Shown here piece by piece: positions 45,469 through 56,929 of a stretch of 64,000 nucleotides of DNA. Origin of the DNA: Narthecium ossifragum (lineage: Eukaryota > Streptophyta > Magnoliopsida > Dioscoreales > Nartheciaceae). Position 1 is the first letter of the stretch. Each line of letters opens with the position of its first letter. The stretch covers positions 782,896 to 846,895 of the forward strand of contig OY986963.1 of the NCBI GenBank assembly GCA_963920575.1, read 5' to 3'. Below the pieces are notes generated by a model that was not told the DNA's origin, did no database searches, and saw nothing but the letters and a program-made list of their open reading frames with translations. The position numbers and the translations under genes were made by a program.

Positions 45469-46834
45469 CTAAGTCAAATGTTAAAAATGAGCTAACTTTA
45501 CATGCATTTCTTACCCTAGCCTCCTTAACCTTATTCCCCTGAACCAAACGGGGGCTAATGGTGTAATTGTATGAAATAAGATATAATAGGATTATGGGTT
45601 AATATGCTACGCTAATTTGAGCTTATCACTGATTAGCTTTCTTTTTTACCTCTCCTCGCGATAGTGATCTGATAGCGAGTCAGAGAAGCAACCGTGACGC
45701 CCAATCGGTGTGATCCCTGCAGTGACTATCGAACCGGGACCACTGTACTGATTCAATTGATCCACCAACCTACATCAAGAAACAGTTGTTTCTATTAACC
45801 CGATGATCCCATAACATAGCCATGACCAAATGGGTGGCAGCGGAGCCACGGAGGGAGTGGTTGTGGTGGCGATGGTGGCCGGCGGCGGCGGAGGGGCAAA
45901 GAAGATTGAGTTTGAATGCTTGGAGAACGATAGATGATGAATGAATTGATTGGTGATGGTGCATAAGTGGTAGTTTAGAAAAATTAAATCCAAATCATCG
46001 TAAGTGAATGTTCGATGATAAAAATTTTATTTTTCGTATGATATATTAAAAAATCATTATTATTTAAACATCTCATCATCATGAATTTTTTAATGTAAAC
46101 TTTATTAAAAAACATCACGTGTCAGAGAATTTTAAATTTTTATTGGTGGATGTGTTCCGTGTAGGGTGTGTTTGACATCAAGCGCCGGGTCTTGGCCGTC
46201 GAAATCCGGCGGCCGAGATTTTGTCTTGGGGGCCAAGAAATAGATATCAAAAGATTCCCCAAAATATCGCCGTTCACAGCTAGATACCGATACTCTTACG
46301 TGCAATGCAGTCTAACTACAAACATCCAGGAGCTGCGATCGACACCCAAAGCATCGCCGCCGTTCATCCAGACTCCAATCACAGGGACATTTTTTTCCAA
46401 ATACGCCAAGTTAGCCGTTGTTTACGATTAAGACACACAACACCCGCGAGACACCGCAACGAGGCGAAGCTTCTAGGATCCCTGGTCTAACATGATATAT
46501 TAACGGTCACGTCTCCTGAAAAAAGAAAAGAAGACTCATGACATGGATTTGGTCACCGCTTTACCTGGATACAATCTGTCAACCGGTCTAATTACTGCAT
46601 GGATGCCGATAAGTAACCGACCGGTGGTGACCGGATCTCCACGTTATACGGACCCGCAGTGAAAATAATAAACCTCTCGGCTCTCGCTATAAAAACCCCA
46701 CCGCCAACCGCTACTCTTGTCATCCTTTTGGAGCGTGTAGCGAATCAAAGCGTTGTTTAAGCCTTCCCAACTCTGTCGGTTTCCCCTTTTAAATTTCTCC
46801 TTTTTAGCTGGTTTGCTTCCGATCGGCAGGAGCG
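45469..46834. other. Upstream region of the first AOX1 gene
   Basis: No gene recognised. Sequence becomes GC-richer from 46160. A TATA box is annotated separately at 46688. Confidence 0.5.
46688..46695 (+). promoter_or_regulatory. TATA box of AOX1 copy 1
   Basis: TATAAAAA lies 147 bases upstream of the ATG at 46835, followed by a pyrimidine-rich leader, consistent with a leader of about 110 bases. Confidence 0.6.
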
Positions 46835-48341
46835 ATGGCAATGAGTTCACGGGTCGCTGGGTCGGTCCTGAGGCAGTTGGGGCCGCGCCTCTTCGCCACG
46901 GCGGCGGTGGCTGCTAGATCGGCGGCGGCGCCTGCCGGAAGTGAAGTGGTTAGGGCGGCGATGGTTGGGGCGGGATCTATGGGGTTTGGTCCCGCGCGGG
47001 AGGCGATGGTTTCTATGAGGCTGTTCCCGGTGAGGATGATGAGCACCTCCACGGCCTCGGCGCCGGCAGCGGTAGGCGAGGAGGAGGAGGAGAAGGCCAC
47101 GGGAGCGCCTGCTTCCGGCGGTGAAAAGAAGGAGCCGGCTAGCTACTGGGGCCCCCCGTCGGCCAAGCTGGTGAAGGAGGACGGGACGGAGTGGAAGTGG
47201 TCCTGCTTTCGGGTAATTGATCCGATTTTTCTATAGCTTTCTGTCCAGCAATAGCAAATATCTTGCTGTATGTGTTCCAGATCCAGTTTTTCATTTCGTT
47301 TTCTCGATATTTATTGGGATTTTTGGGGTCGGTGTAGCCCTGGGATACGTACAAGACGGACTTGTCGATCGATCTGAAGAAGCACCACGTGCCGACGACG
47401 TTCATGGACAAGGTAGCGTTCTGGACGGTGAAGCTCTTGCGCATCCCCACGGATGTCTTCTTCCAGGTATAAACCAAAACCTCCAAGTTTGCAGTATAGA
47501 ACTTGATTGGTTGCTGCTTCATGTCATTAGTGCATTAGATTCGTGATTGATAAGTAGATCGAATTGTGGATGTTAACTTCTATCCGGCAGCACCCTTAAT
47601 TCGGGTTCTGAGAGTTGATTCGCTTGCACGAGATGCACCTAAAATTTTTTCACAGGAGCATTCGATCAGCTGACTGATGTTACTGTAATGGTTGCAGACG
47701 AGATATGGATGCCGTGCGATGATGTTGGAGACGGTGGCCGCGGTGCCGGGGATGGTGGGCGGCATGCTGCTCCACCTGCGCTCCCTCCGCCGCTTTGAGC
47801 ACAGCGGTGGTTGGATACGCGTGCTTCTAGAAGAGGCCGAGAACGAGCGGATGCACCTGATGACCTTCATGGAGGTATCACAGCCGCGGTGGTACGAGCG
47901 CGCTCTTGTCATTTCCGTTCAGGGGGTCTTCTTCAACGCGTACTTCCTTGGCTATCTCGTCTCCCCCAAGTTCGCTCATCGCGTCGTTGGCTATCTGGAG
48001 GAGGAGGCTATCCACTCATACACGGAGTTCCTTAAGGAGCTTGATGCTGGACGTATCGAGAACGTCCCGGCCCCAGCCATTGCTATTGACTACTGGCAGC
48101 TTAACTCCGACGCCACCCTACGTGATGTTGTAATGGTCATCCGTGCAGACGAGGCTCACCACCGTGATGTCAACCACTATGCATCGGTACTACTATGTCA
48201 CCTTATCAGTATGCATCCTCCTTGATTTATTTCATTTGGTTGGATTTTTGTACTCATTTTAGATATTTACTGAAATTCCAGGATATTCACTATCAAGGAC
48301 AGGAGCTGAAGCAGTCTCCGGCGCCGCTCGGATATCACTGA
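46835..48341 (+). CDS. AOX1: Mitochondrial alternative oxidase, copy 1
   Basis: Four exons, 46835-47212, 47338-47466, 47698-48186 and 48282-48341, give 351 residues in the standard AOX exon pattern (second exon 129 bp, third 489 bp, last about 60 bp). Ubiquinol oxidase of the inner mitochondrial membrane that reduces oxygen to water, bypassing complexes III and IV. The Ala/Arg/Ser-rich N-terminus is a mitochondrial presequence. Regulatory cysteines Cys124 (WSCFRPWDTY) and Cys174 ([10 protein letters not shown]) are both present, so 2-oxo-acid and thioredoxin control should operate. Di-iron ligands are seen at Glu180, Glu219, His222 (ENERMHL), and in LEEEA and [10 protein letters not shown]. 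The C-terminus is SPAPLGYH. It is the first of a tandem pair. Confidence 0.97.
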
Positions 48342-49309
48342 ACGTGTGATTCTGCCATCTGATATGGAATAAAGCTGTATAGGTTCTCCAATGATGGCCC
48401 TGTTTTGAGTCCTTATTAATGTTTTTTTTCTCCCTTTTGTTTTTGTTTTGCTTACTAGCTCGATATGTGGAGTTAATATGTGGAATATAGGCATATGAAC
48501 AAATGTTGACGGCCATTACCCAGTACGACATAGGTCTTAAAGAATGTTTTGTATGTCTCTTTTGTGTAGTTAAGCAATACTTGGTGGGTTTGTACATTCT
48601 GATCATCTCACTATGCTATAACCATTTCCTTCAGGCTCATGCTATGTTGTTCTCTGCAGGATTCTGTGACAATTTTTCAGATAGGGCCTTGCAGCTCTTT
48701 TGAGTATTTATTCCGCACTTGGCGCACAATTAATTGTTCATCACATGGCAACATCACATGGCAAGCTAAACAATGAATAAACAGTTTTGTGCTTTGCGAA
48801 GGCGAGTGACACAAACCAGTTATTGCTGTGTGGAGATAAAGAAGGAATTGATTTTCTTGGACGAGTGCCACCTGGTTTCAAGGATTTTAACCATGAAAGC
48901 TTTTTTGAGAAAATAGTGGATGGAACTAAACAAATTCCTTAGCTTGATTCTTTTAATACATCCTGGCATCCTGAAAATACGAGGGAAAGCCCGGGAAATA
49001 CGGAAAATGGTGGAAAAAATATGAGAAAATTTCAGAAAATAGGGGAAAGAGGTGGGGAAGAAGATATTCCGGAAGAAGGGTGCGTCACCCAACCTCTTCA
49101 TTCAGCCAGCCCAAACAATGGATCTTTGACGAAAAATAATATTTACTTGCATAGTTCTCGAAGAAGTACAGAGGGGTGCTGTTTTATATAGAGCATGAAC
49201 CTTTAAGACTCCAATTATAATTAGGGCTATTCTTAAACTTAATCATCCATAGCAGAACTCACATAAAAAGATAAAAGACTTGGAAAATAAGTAAAGCAAT
49301 AAATCTTAG
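48342..49309. other. 3' flank of AOX1 copy 1, with the first flank-duplication segment
   Basis: Contains the AOX 3' untranslated region. Bases 48857-48970 are nearly the same as 53548-53668 downstream of the second AOX gene. No gene is recognised. Confidence 0.6.
48857..48970. repeat. AOX downstream flank duplication, copy 1
   Basis: About 115 bases starting TTGGACGAGTGCCACCTGG and containing TTCAAGGATTTTAACCATGA, roughly 90% like 53548-53668. It shows that the tandem AOX duplication included downstream sequence. Confidence 0.85.
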
Positions 49310-49439
49310 GGAGATTTGTCAAATGGTCTTTTATTAGAAACTAATTTGTCATTTGATCCCTTATATAAGTTTTTTAGTCTTTTAGTATCATTGTAGGTAC
49401 TAAAAGACCATAATACCCCCCACCCGCGCGTCCCACCCC

Positions 49440-49815
49440 CCCTCCCCCGTCGCCAATCCGGGCTTCTCGTCGTCGTTCCAGGCTCCCCCGCTGCCGATCC
49501 ACGCTCACCCGCCGCCAATCCGCTCCCCCTTTGCCGATCCGGCTCCCCCGCTGCCGATCCGAGCTCCCTCGTCGCCGATCCAGGCTCCCCGTCGCCGATC
49601 ACGCTTCCTCATTGTCGATCCGGGCTCCCCCGTCGTCGATCCCGCTCCCTCGTCGCCGATCCCGCTCCCCCGTCGCTGATCACGCTCCCCCGTCGCCGAT
49701 CCGTGCTCCCCTGCCGTCGATCCCGCTCCCTCGTCACCAATCTAGGCTCCCCGTCGCCGATCCACGCTCCCTCGTCGCCGATCCCGCTCCCCCGTCGCCG
49801 ATTCGGGCTACCCCT
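49440..49815. repeat. Minisatellite-like array of GCTCCC(C/T)CGTCGCCGATC units
   Basis: About 17-18 degenerate copies of a roughly 20-base unit around CGCCGATC and GCTCCCTCGTC, in a strongly C-rich block. A 210-codon open frame (49531-50163) merely reads through the array and is not a gene. Confidence 0.75.
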
Positions 49816-50189
49816 CGTCGGTTAAAGCTCCAAAGCTCATCGCCGATTAGATCCGACGCTCTAGTCACTTTCCGATCTTGTCGTCGCCGTCACCATCCCC
49901 ATCCCCGTCCCCCCGCGCGTCTGTCCGGCCTCAAAGCTCCAAAGCTCGTCGACACAAAAATGCTCCATTTCCATTTTGTAGTCAACTTTCTGATCTCACC
50001 ATTGTCCGCCGTCGCCATCCCCGTCCCCCCGCCCACGCGTCCGTCCGGCTTCAAAGCTCCAAAGTTTTTATCTTTATTAATTTTTGTAGTAACTTTTTAT
50101 TTTTTTAGTAACTTTCCAATTATATGGCTATTTTTGCTTTTTCTTTTCTGTGTATGTTATTAGTTTTTTTTACCGACAACAATTGACAT

Positions 50190-50935
50190 AGAAGGTAACT
50201 GGTAATTTGGTAATTTGTTATCAAATTTCAAAAGGTAACTATCTAAAAAAATAATTAATACACAATGGGAAGTAACTATCATTTTTTATAAAAAAAAATT
50301 AAAAATATATGGTAGTTACTTTTAAATTTTGATACATAACGGAAAGTGACTACCAATTTGTGTAAAAATCAGTTAAAAAAAGATGAGTCTATGCCAGTAG
50401 TAACTTTGGTAGTTACTCTTCTTTTTCGGAAAGTAACTATCAAACAATTGACATGGAAAGTAACGTGTAATTTGTTACCAATTTTCAAAAAGTAACTATA
50501 AAATAATAACAATTGATACAAAATGGAAAGTAACTACCAATTTTATATAATTTTTTAAAAAGTAACTATAAAAAAAATGGAAAGTGACTTCCAGAAAAAT
50601 TGAAAAGAAACCACCAACTAAATGAGATTTAAGTACCAAATAAATTATGGTAGTCATCAAACTAAAAAAATGGAAAGTAACTACAAAATGGAAAGTAATT
50701 TTTCAAAATAACTGAGAAAGTAACTATAAAAAAAATGAAAACTAACTTTCAAAAAAACTGAGAAGTAACTTCCAATAAACTGGAAAGTTACTTCCAAAAA
50801 AACTAAAAAGTTACTTTTAAAAAAAATGAAAAGTTACTTCAAAAAACTGAAAAACTACTTAAAAAAAAACTGGAAAGTTACCTCCAAAAGCCTGAAAAGT
50901 AACTACAAAAACATGAAAAGAAACCATTAATGCAT
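50190..50935. repeat. AAAGTAACT-rich simple-repeat block
   Basis: Words such as GGAAAGTAACTACC, AAAAAGTAACTA and GAAAAGTTACTTCC recur more than 20 times with irregular spacing, in both orientations (AGTAACT and AGTTACT). AT-rich, no gene. It directly follows the C-rich array, so the two may be parts of one element. Confidence 0.7.
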
Positions 50936-51886
50936 GCAAGTCATTAATGCAGCCCAATTTACCACACCCACTTATGCATTTCTCAAAAAATTCCATTTCC
51001 CAAGCCATTTATTTTAGATTCCAGGAAATGCCATTTTTGCTCGTACTTTTTCTATATGAAAGGGTATTTTGGTTATGACAGTTACCATCTTGAAGTTGGA
51101 CTCGATGTGGGACCCACTGGGTTGCCGCCTAAGCAAGGGTCGATTGGACCTCGTCAGCCTGACTTGAGTCAGGTCAGTGAAGTTGATTCGTATCCGGTCT
51201 TGGGGATGGCTCGATCTGTGAACATTCGGGCTCAAATATGATGAACTGATCTGGCGCGTCAAGTTGTATTTGGCATGCTCGTAACAGACGTCTGATCAGT
51301 CGTGTGGGTCTCGATTGCAAGCCATCGGCTGAGATTTCCCAGATAGCCTGTTTCCTGTTCCGTTTACACAGCTAACGTGGCATTAGCGAGCAAGTTGATA
51401 TTAAACACCGCCTCCTCTGACTCTCCAACGTAGGCGGGCGAGATTACCGGTGTCTTGCGGCCGGCCCAAGAAGAAAATAGTAATCGTGATTCCCATATGT
51501 AGTACGTCGGACTGCCATCATCACCAAACTATCACAGCAGTTCGTTGTGTCGTTGAGCACCTCCAGATCTACGCGAAAGTTGGACCAAACTTGCGAGTCC
51601 AAGCTTCTTGGGTTCGCTGCTTGAGATGCTAGACGGTAAGTTTGACCAAGACTATTATGATTTATAAGACAAATAGTCAAATACAATGATGAAGCTTCCT
51701 CGGGTCAGCAATGCGCTCGCGTTGAAACAAATATGTAATTGTCGCAAAAATAATAATTAAATATCCCGGGCGCTTTAAAATCCAACTGCCAGTCGCTTCC
51801 CTGGTCGTCGTTGAAGCAAGCAGTCCTGTAGGCCTTTCCAACATTCTTGGTTTGCGGGATTTTGGATTCCGATCGGAGGACTGGTG
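50936..51886. other. Upstream region of the second AOX1 gene
   Basis: No gene recognised. Short frames at 51056-51241 and 51450-51632 show no homology I can name. No clear TATA box was found close to the start codon. Confidence 0.5.
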
Positions 51887-53247
51887 ATGGCGATGAGCAG
51901 TAGTTCACGTTGGGTCCTGAGGCAGTTAGGGCCGCGCCTCTTCTCCACGTCGGCGATGGCTGCCAGATCGGCAGCGGCGCCGGTGGGAGGTGAGGCGGCG
52001 AGGGCGGCGATGATCGGCGTGGGATCCGTGGGGTTTGGTCCTGCGCGGGAGGCGACGACGGCTGCTTGGGCGAAGCTGTTCGCGGTGAGGATGATGAGCA
52101 CCTCCACGGCCTCGGCACCGGCAGCGGGAGGCGGGGAGGAGGAGCTGAAGGCCCCAGGAGGAGCGCCTGCCGCCTCTGGCGGTGATAAGAAGGAGGTGTC
52201 TAGCTACTGGGGAGTCCCGCCGGCCAAGCTGGTGAAGGAGGACGGCACGGAGTGGAAATGGTCCTGCTTTCGGGTAATTTAAAAATCCGATATTTCTATC
52301 TCTCTGTTCTCCTTCTCTCGATGATATTTATTGGGGATTTGGGTTGATTTAGCCCTGGGATACGTATAAGTCGGACACGTCGATCGATGTGAAGAAGCAC
52401 CACGAGCCGAAGACGTTCTTGGACAAGCTAGCCTTATATACGGTGAAGCTACTGCGCATCCCTTCGGATGCCTTCTTCCAGGTATAAACCCAATTAAAAC
52501 CCCCAAGTTTGCAGCATAGGCTAATCTAGACGAGAATGAGCATTGAGTTGACCGATCGATCGATGTTGCTGTAATGAATCGCAGAAGAGATATGGATGCC
52601 ATGCGGTGATGTTGGAGACGGTGGCGGCGGTGCCGGGAATGGTGGGCGGAATGCTCCTCCACCTGCGCTCCCTCCGCCGCTTCGAGCACAGCGGCGGTTG
52701 GATCCGCGCGCTTCTGGAAGAGGCCGAGAACGAGCGGATGCACCTGATGACCTTCATGGAGGTGACGCAGCCGCGGTGGTACGAGCGCGCTCTCGTCATC
52801 GCCGTCCAGGGGGTCTTCTTCAACGCCTACTTCCTTGGCTATCTCATCTCCCCCAAGTTCGCCCATCGCGTGGTTGGCTACCTGGAGGAGGAGGCCGTCT
52901 ACTCCTACACCGAGTATCTTGAGTTGGTTGATGCTGGGAGTATCGAGAACATCCCTGCCCCGGCCATCGCCATTGACTACTGGCAGCTCAACTCTGATGC
53001 CACCCTACGTGATGTCATAGTGGTCGTCCGCGCCGACGAGGCTCACCACCGTGATGTCAACCACTATGCATCGGTACTGTACTATATATATGTCAATCTA
53101 TTAGTATATATATGTATACATTTTCCTTTATTTATGTCATTTGATTGGATTTTCTGTGCTCATTTTAGATTTTTACTGAAATTGCAGGATATTCAGTTTC
53201 AAGGACAGGAGCTGAAGCATACTCCCGCACCGCTCGGATATCACTGA
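51887..53247 (+). CDS. AOX1: Mitochondrial alternative oxidase, copy 2
   Basis: Four exons, 51887-52273, 52353-52481, 52585-53073 and 53188-53247, give 354 residues with the same exon sizes as copy 1 (129, 489 and 60 bp). Same enzyme: ubiquinol-oxidising terminal oxidase of the inner mitochondrial membrane. Both regulatory cysteines remain (Cys127 in WSCFRPW and Cys177 in RYGCHAV), as do the ENERMHL, LEEEA and [10 protein letters not shown] iron-binding motifs. Exon 2 has drifted: copy 1 reads [28 protein letters not shown] and copy 2 [28 protein letters not shown], and the residues after Cys177 are HAVMLE instead of RAMMLE. The N-terminal presequence is alanine-rich. The start was taken at ATG 51887; the base triplet before it is GTG. 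Confidence 0.96.
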
Positions 53248-54219
53248 ACCAGTGATTCTGCTATCTGCTCTGGCATAAGGCTGAAAAGGTTTAAGGAAAA
53301 TAGACCCTCTTGATACTAATGTATGCTAATGTATAAAATTTGAATAAGTGCTTGATTGGCTCAAATCTTGATGCATGCTGATCTCAAGGCATGTTTTATT
53401 GGGATCAATTGTCTTCAAATACTCTCTGTTTATGAGCAATGTATTAAGTGTGTCAATAAAGATAATTTTGATATTTATTTTGTATTCTGCAATTAATGAT
53501 TTGATATAAATATCTCTACGAGTTCATTTATGTTCCACAGCCAAATCTTTCTTGGACGAGTGCCACCAGGTTTCAAGGATTTTAACCATGAAAGCTTGTT
53601 TGAGAAATGGTGGATGGAAATAAACAACTTCCTTAGCTTGATTCTTTTAATACATCCTAGCATCCTGCCAATTCAAGTTCCTCCCAACTTAGTGCATTCT
53701 GAGGTAGTCAATTAACTTGTTTGGCCTAAGTTGGGAGTGTTTGTAGCGACTCCCCATTGTTTGATGCTTGATAGAATCAGTTGGATCTTGTGATGCACCT
53801 ACTGTTGATGATTGGATCTGCACTATGCTGCTCTCCTTCTTCAACTGTCCGCCCGGAGTGTGAGTTGTTCTTGGAATTAGGGGCCTCGATGTTGACCTCT
53901 GGCAGCAGTGTGCTAGGCTGCTAACAAACTGGATATGTTTCATTAAATGGACTTGGAGAGCTTGTTTTGTATCCAGCATTATCTGGCAATCTATGGCTTG
54001 GTGAATAGGTCATAGACTTGTGCTGCCTTCATCATGGGAATTTGGTGTGTAAGCTTTTGTGCCAGGTACTGGTCTAGCTAAGCTGAAGCCATATTTCTTT
54101 GGGTTTGTGATTCGAGTTTGTCTTCTCATATTTGTTGAGTTAGTAAAATTTTCCATGGCCACATCTTGTTTGACTCCATCCGCTTGCAGGTTTTTCTCTA
54201 GAAGTTGCTTTATTTTGTT
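53248..54219. other. 3' flank of AOX1 copy 2
   Basis: Holds the second downstream flank-duplication segment (53548-53668). No gene recognised. Confidence 0.6.
53548..53668. repeat. AOX downstream flank duplication, copy 2
   Basis: Partner of 48857-48970. It lies about 300 bases after the copy 2 stop against about 515 for copy 1, so one flank has gained or lost about 200 bases since the duplication. Confidence 0.85.
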
Positions 54220-54307
54220 GGATGATCATTCTGGAGTGCAGATGCAAAAATCTGCCATTTTGTGGATGATCATTCTGGAATGCAGATGCAAAAATCTGCC
54301 ATTATCA
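54220..54307. repeat. 44-bp tandem duplication
   Basis: Two copies (54220-54263 and 54264-54307) with GGATGATCATTCTGGA, GCAGATGCAAAAATCTGCC. The inner GCAGAT...ATCTGC is itself palindromic, so each copy can form a hairpin. Confidence 0.85.
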
Positions 54308-54639
54308 GTAGCTTGTTCTCGATAAGTATACATTTTTCCGGATTCTTGCATCTATGGCTATGACCATGGTTTTTTCTTTTTATTGTTTTTACTGACTATG
54401 GGTTGTTTGGTTCCAACATTTCGTTATGATTATACGACTATGGTTGGTTTGGTTGTAGTTTTTTGCTTCCTTGTCTATTGTCCAACTTTTCGCTGCCGGA
54501 GAACTCTTTACCCATTAGGAGCAGCTGAACTCTCAGGTATCCTACCGTGCTAAACCATTGGTTATTATTCAAATTCCGAAGAAATCCTGTCTTGTAATTG
54601 TCCTAATATCTGGTTTTTGTCCAATTTGTAATTGTGTTT

Positions 54640-54776
54640 TGCACTTTTTGTGAGCATAATAGGAGTGTTCTGCCTCAGAATAGTTGGCTTCCGTTTCTCA
54701 GTCCAATTCAAAGGTGAAGATCCTCATGAGAATGCACAATATCTATTAATGATCTTCTTTTTCCACACCTGGATGT
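54640..54776 (+). pseudogene. Partial last-exon copy of the FAM210/DUF1279-like gene
   Basis: Resembles the end of the last exon and 3' region of the gene at 56930-58969: GAGCATAATAGGAGTGTTCT here against GAGCATTATAGCAGTGTTGT at 58902, and CAATAGTTGGCT-like and GTCCAATTCAAAGGTGAAGA words are shared. About 100 bases of the true gene (end of the frame and start of the 3' region) are missing. No open frame continues, so it is a dead fragment about 4.2 kb upstream of its parent. Confidence 0.7.
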
Positions 54777-56929
54777 TTTTTTATTTTATTTTATTAATCT
54801 ATATGACATATTTGTGCAAAGTGATTGTTAGTTTCGGGAGCAAAACCAGAGAATTATGAGAATACTTGCACATGAATGCAGTCAGCAAAAGGTTCTGTTG
54901 TGTGTATGTATGTTTATATGTTTGATTATTGGCTACTTCGCTAGTGCGGTTAATAAATCTGCTTTTCTTTGTGAATTGAATGCCACACAATAATTGCATG
55001 GAAACTCATGTGTATATTTCATACTGTATCCTGTTGGCCATCAAAGCCATTGCATACAACCTGTCTATATCACTAATCTTGACTAAATAATACAACCCTA
55101 AAATCAGGGGAGACGTCAAAGAGGATGAAGTAATGAAATTATTGTAGGTAGGATCAAGGTCAACTATTTAATGCTGATTCCATATATGCTGAACACATTC
55201 AGTATGCACTCTCATAAGATCATTTAGATTTCAAGGCAGACCAGTGTCTTATTATGACTATGGTGCCTTAATAAATGGATTCTGTCTCTGCTAGATGAAG
55301 GACTAGCTGCCCTTTGATTCTAATGAAAAATGTTTTATCAGAATGTTACTACTACTCAGTCCATGAATGTATGATTTGCAGTCATAGGTGGAGTTGATGA
55401 TGCTATGTTGTCTTGTGTGGCTAATCCTGCTTCTGATATGTTGACAGAGTTGAATGCAGGATTTGGTAGATGAAAGATGAGCACTTCGATTCAATTGAAA
55501 AGGTTCTATGAGAAACCATTAAGTCTCTCTGCAACTAACATTAAAACATAGATGGAAACATTGTTAGTCATGATGGAGTTGGTGTCAATAGTTATGATAT
55601 TCTGTACTATACAGAGAATAATCATTCGAACTCAGAACAGGTGTAAAAACCAGCTGGGTTGATATCTTGGAGGGTTTTCCACCAAGTTATTGGTTTTGGT
55701 TATCTGCCCTCTCTCCTGTCTCAGTTTGTGGAGATCTTGTGTTGTCTTGTGTGCCAGAATTTGCGCTTTGAATGTATTGAAAGGGTAGTCCTCTGCTGAA
55801 GCCACCAAGGCAGGAGTCACCTCGACATCCGAATTGGATATGAGATTTGCCATCATATATGAGGGCGAAATCGAAGGAATCAAATAGACAATGCATGTTG
55901 ATAGAAATTATAGTTTTATCAATCGTACATTGTACTCTGATACAAGTATATACATGTTGTTATTGTAATTATCTGAATCAATACCATTTTATGCTATTCT
56001 GTTCGCATGCTCTGGAAGTTGGCATGTATAATATATCATTTGCTATGTCTTGTGACCTATTAAGAATCGTGCTAACTTTTACCTTCGTTAAGTCTTTTAT
56101 TTTTGTGAAATGAAGTTTTGAAGAATGTAAATTAGGATGTTTAAAATCTTGAAGTAGAAAGAATGAAAAAAAAATGGTTCTAACCTGTTGAGGATTGGGG
56201 AGTACTGTGATCAGTTATTAATATCAAGTTGATTATCTCAAAGTTTTTTTTATCACCTATGAGCCTGTATGGTTGAAATGTTGCATATCGAGTATCTAAT
56301 ATCATATGCACATGCATATATTATGGAAAGCTATGTGGCTTCTTCTTCTTGCAAGGTAACTGATGTTGCGATCATCGGTAATGCTACTGAACGAATTTAT
56401 GGTATGAAGTTTTTCTTTCGGATATTTAGACATAACTCTATGGATTTTTTGCATTTGACATACATACAGACCACCCTAAGCTATGTTGGTATTTGTAAGG
56501 GGTCTATGACCCATTAGCCCTCGGGTTTACTTTTTTTTTTTTATAAAAAAAAGTAGACATGATTCCATCCCACGGTTGATCCATCACCATAAAATACATA
56601 CATCTATGTCTTTTATGAGTTCAATCTCAGAAATAACATAGGAATTCCTTTTCTTGTGAAAAAATTACTCACCTTGTCGATTAGTCGACTTGTTTCCAAT
56701 ATTTCTTCTACAGTAGAGGAGGTGGTCATCAAAGGAATACGCAAACGTATTCTTTGAATGCTCGATATTTTTTTTGCATTTGGTTGCAATTATTTGTTAT
56801 TGAGATCGAAATTTATCTTTTAAGTTACCAATTAGGTCTAAAACTAAACGTGTTGAATAGATATCGACCCGATACAGATGTGGCGGAGAGATTCTATTGC
56901 GAAGAGAGGGGGACTCTTATCTCCTCACG
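54777..56929. other. Intergenic, upstream of the FAM210/DUF1279-like gene
   Basis: AT-rich, with short frames only (55632-55883, 55847-56113, 56269-56517) that I cannot assign. It may hide missing 5' exons of the next gene. Confidence 0.5.

Noticed and set aside
49531..50163. 210-codon open frame between the AOX genes
   Set aside because: It reads through a degenerate C-rich repeat array; the protein is only Arg/Pro/Ser repeats, with no domain and no conserved ends.
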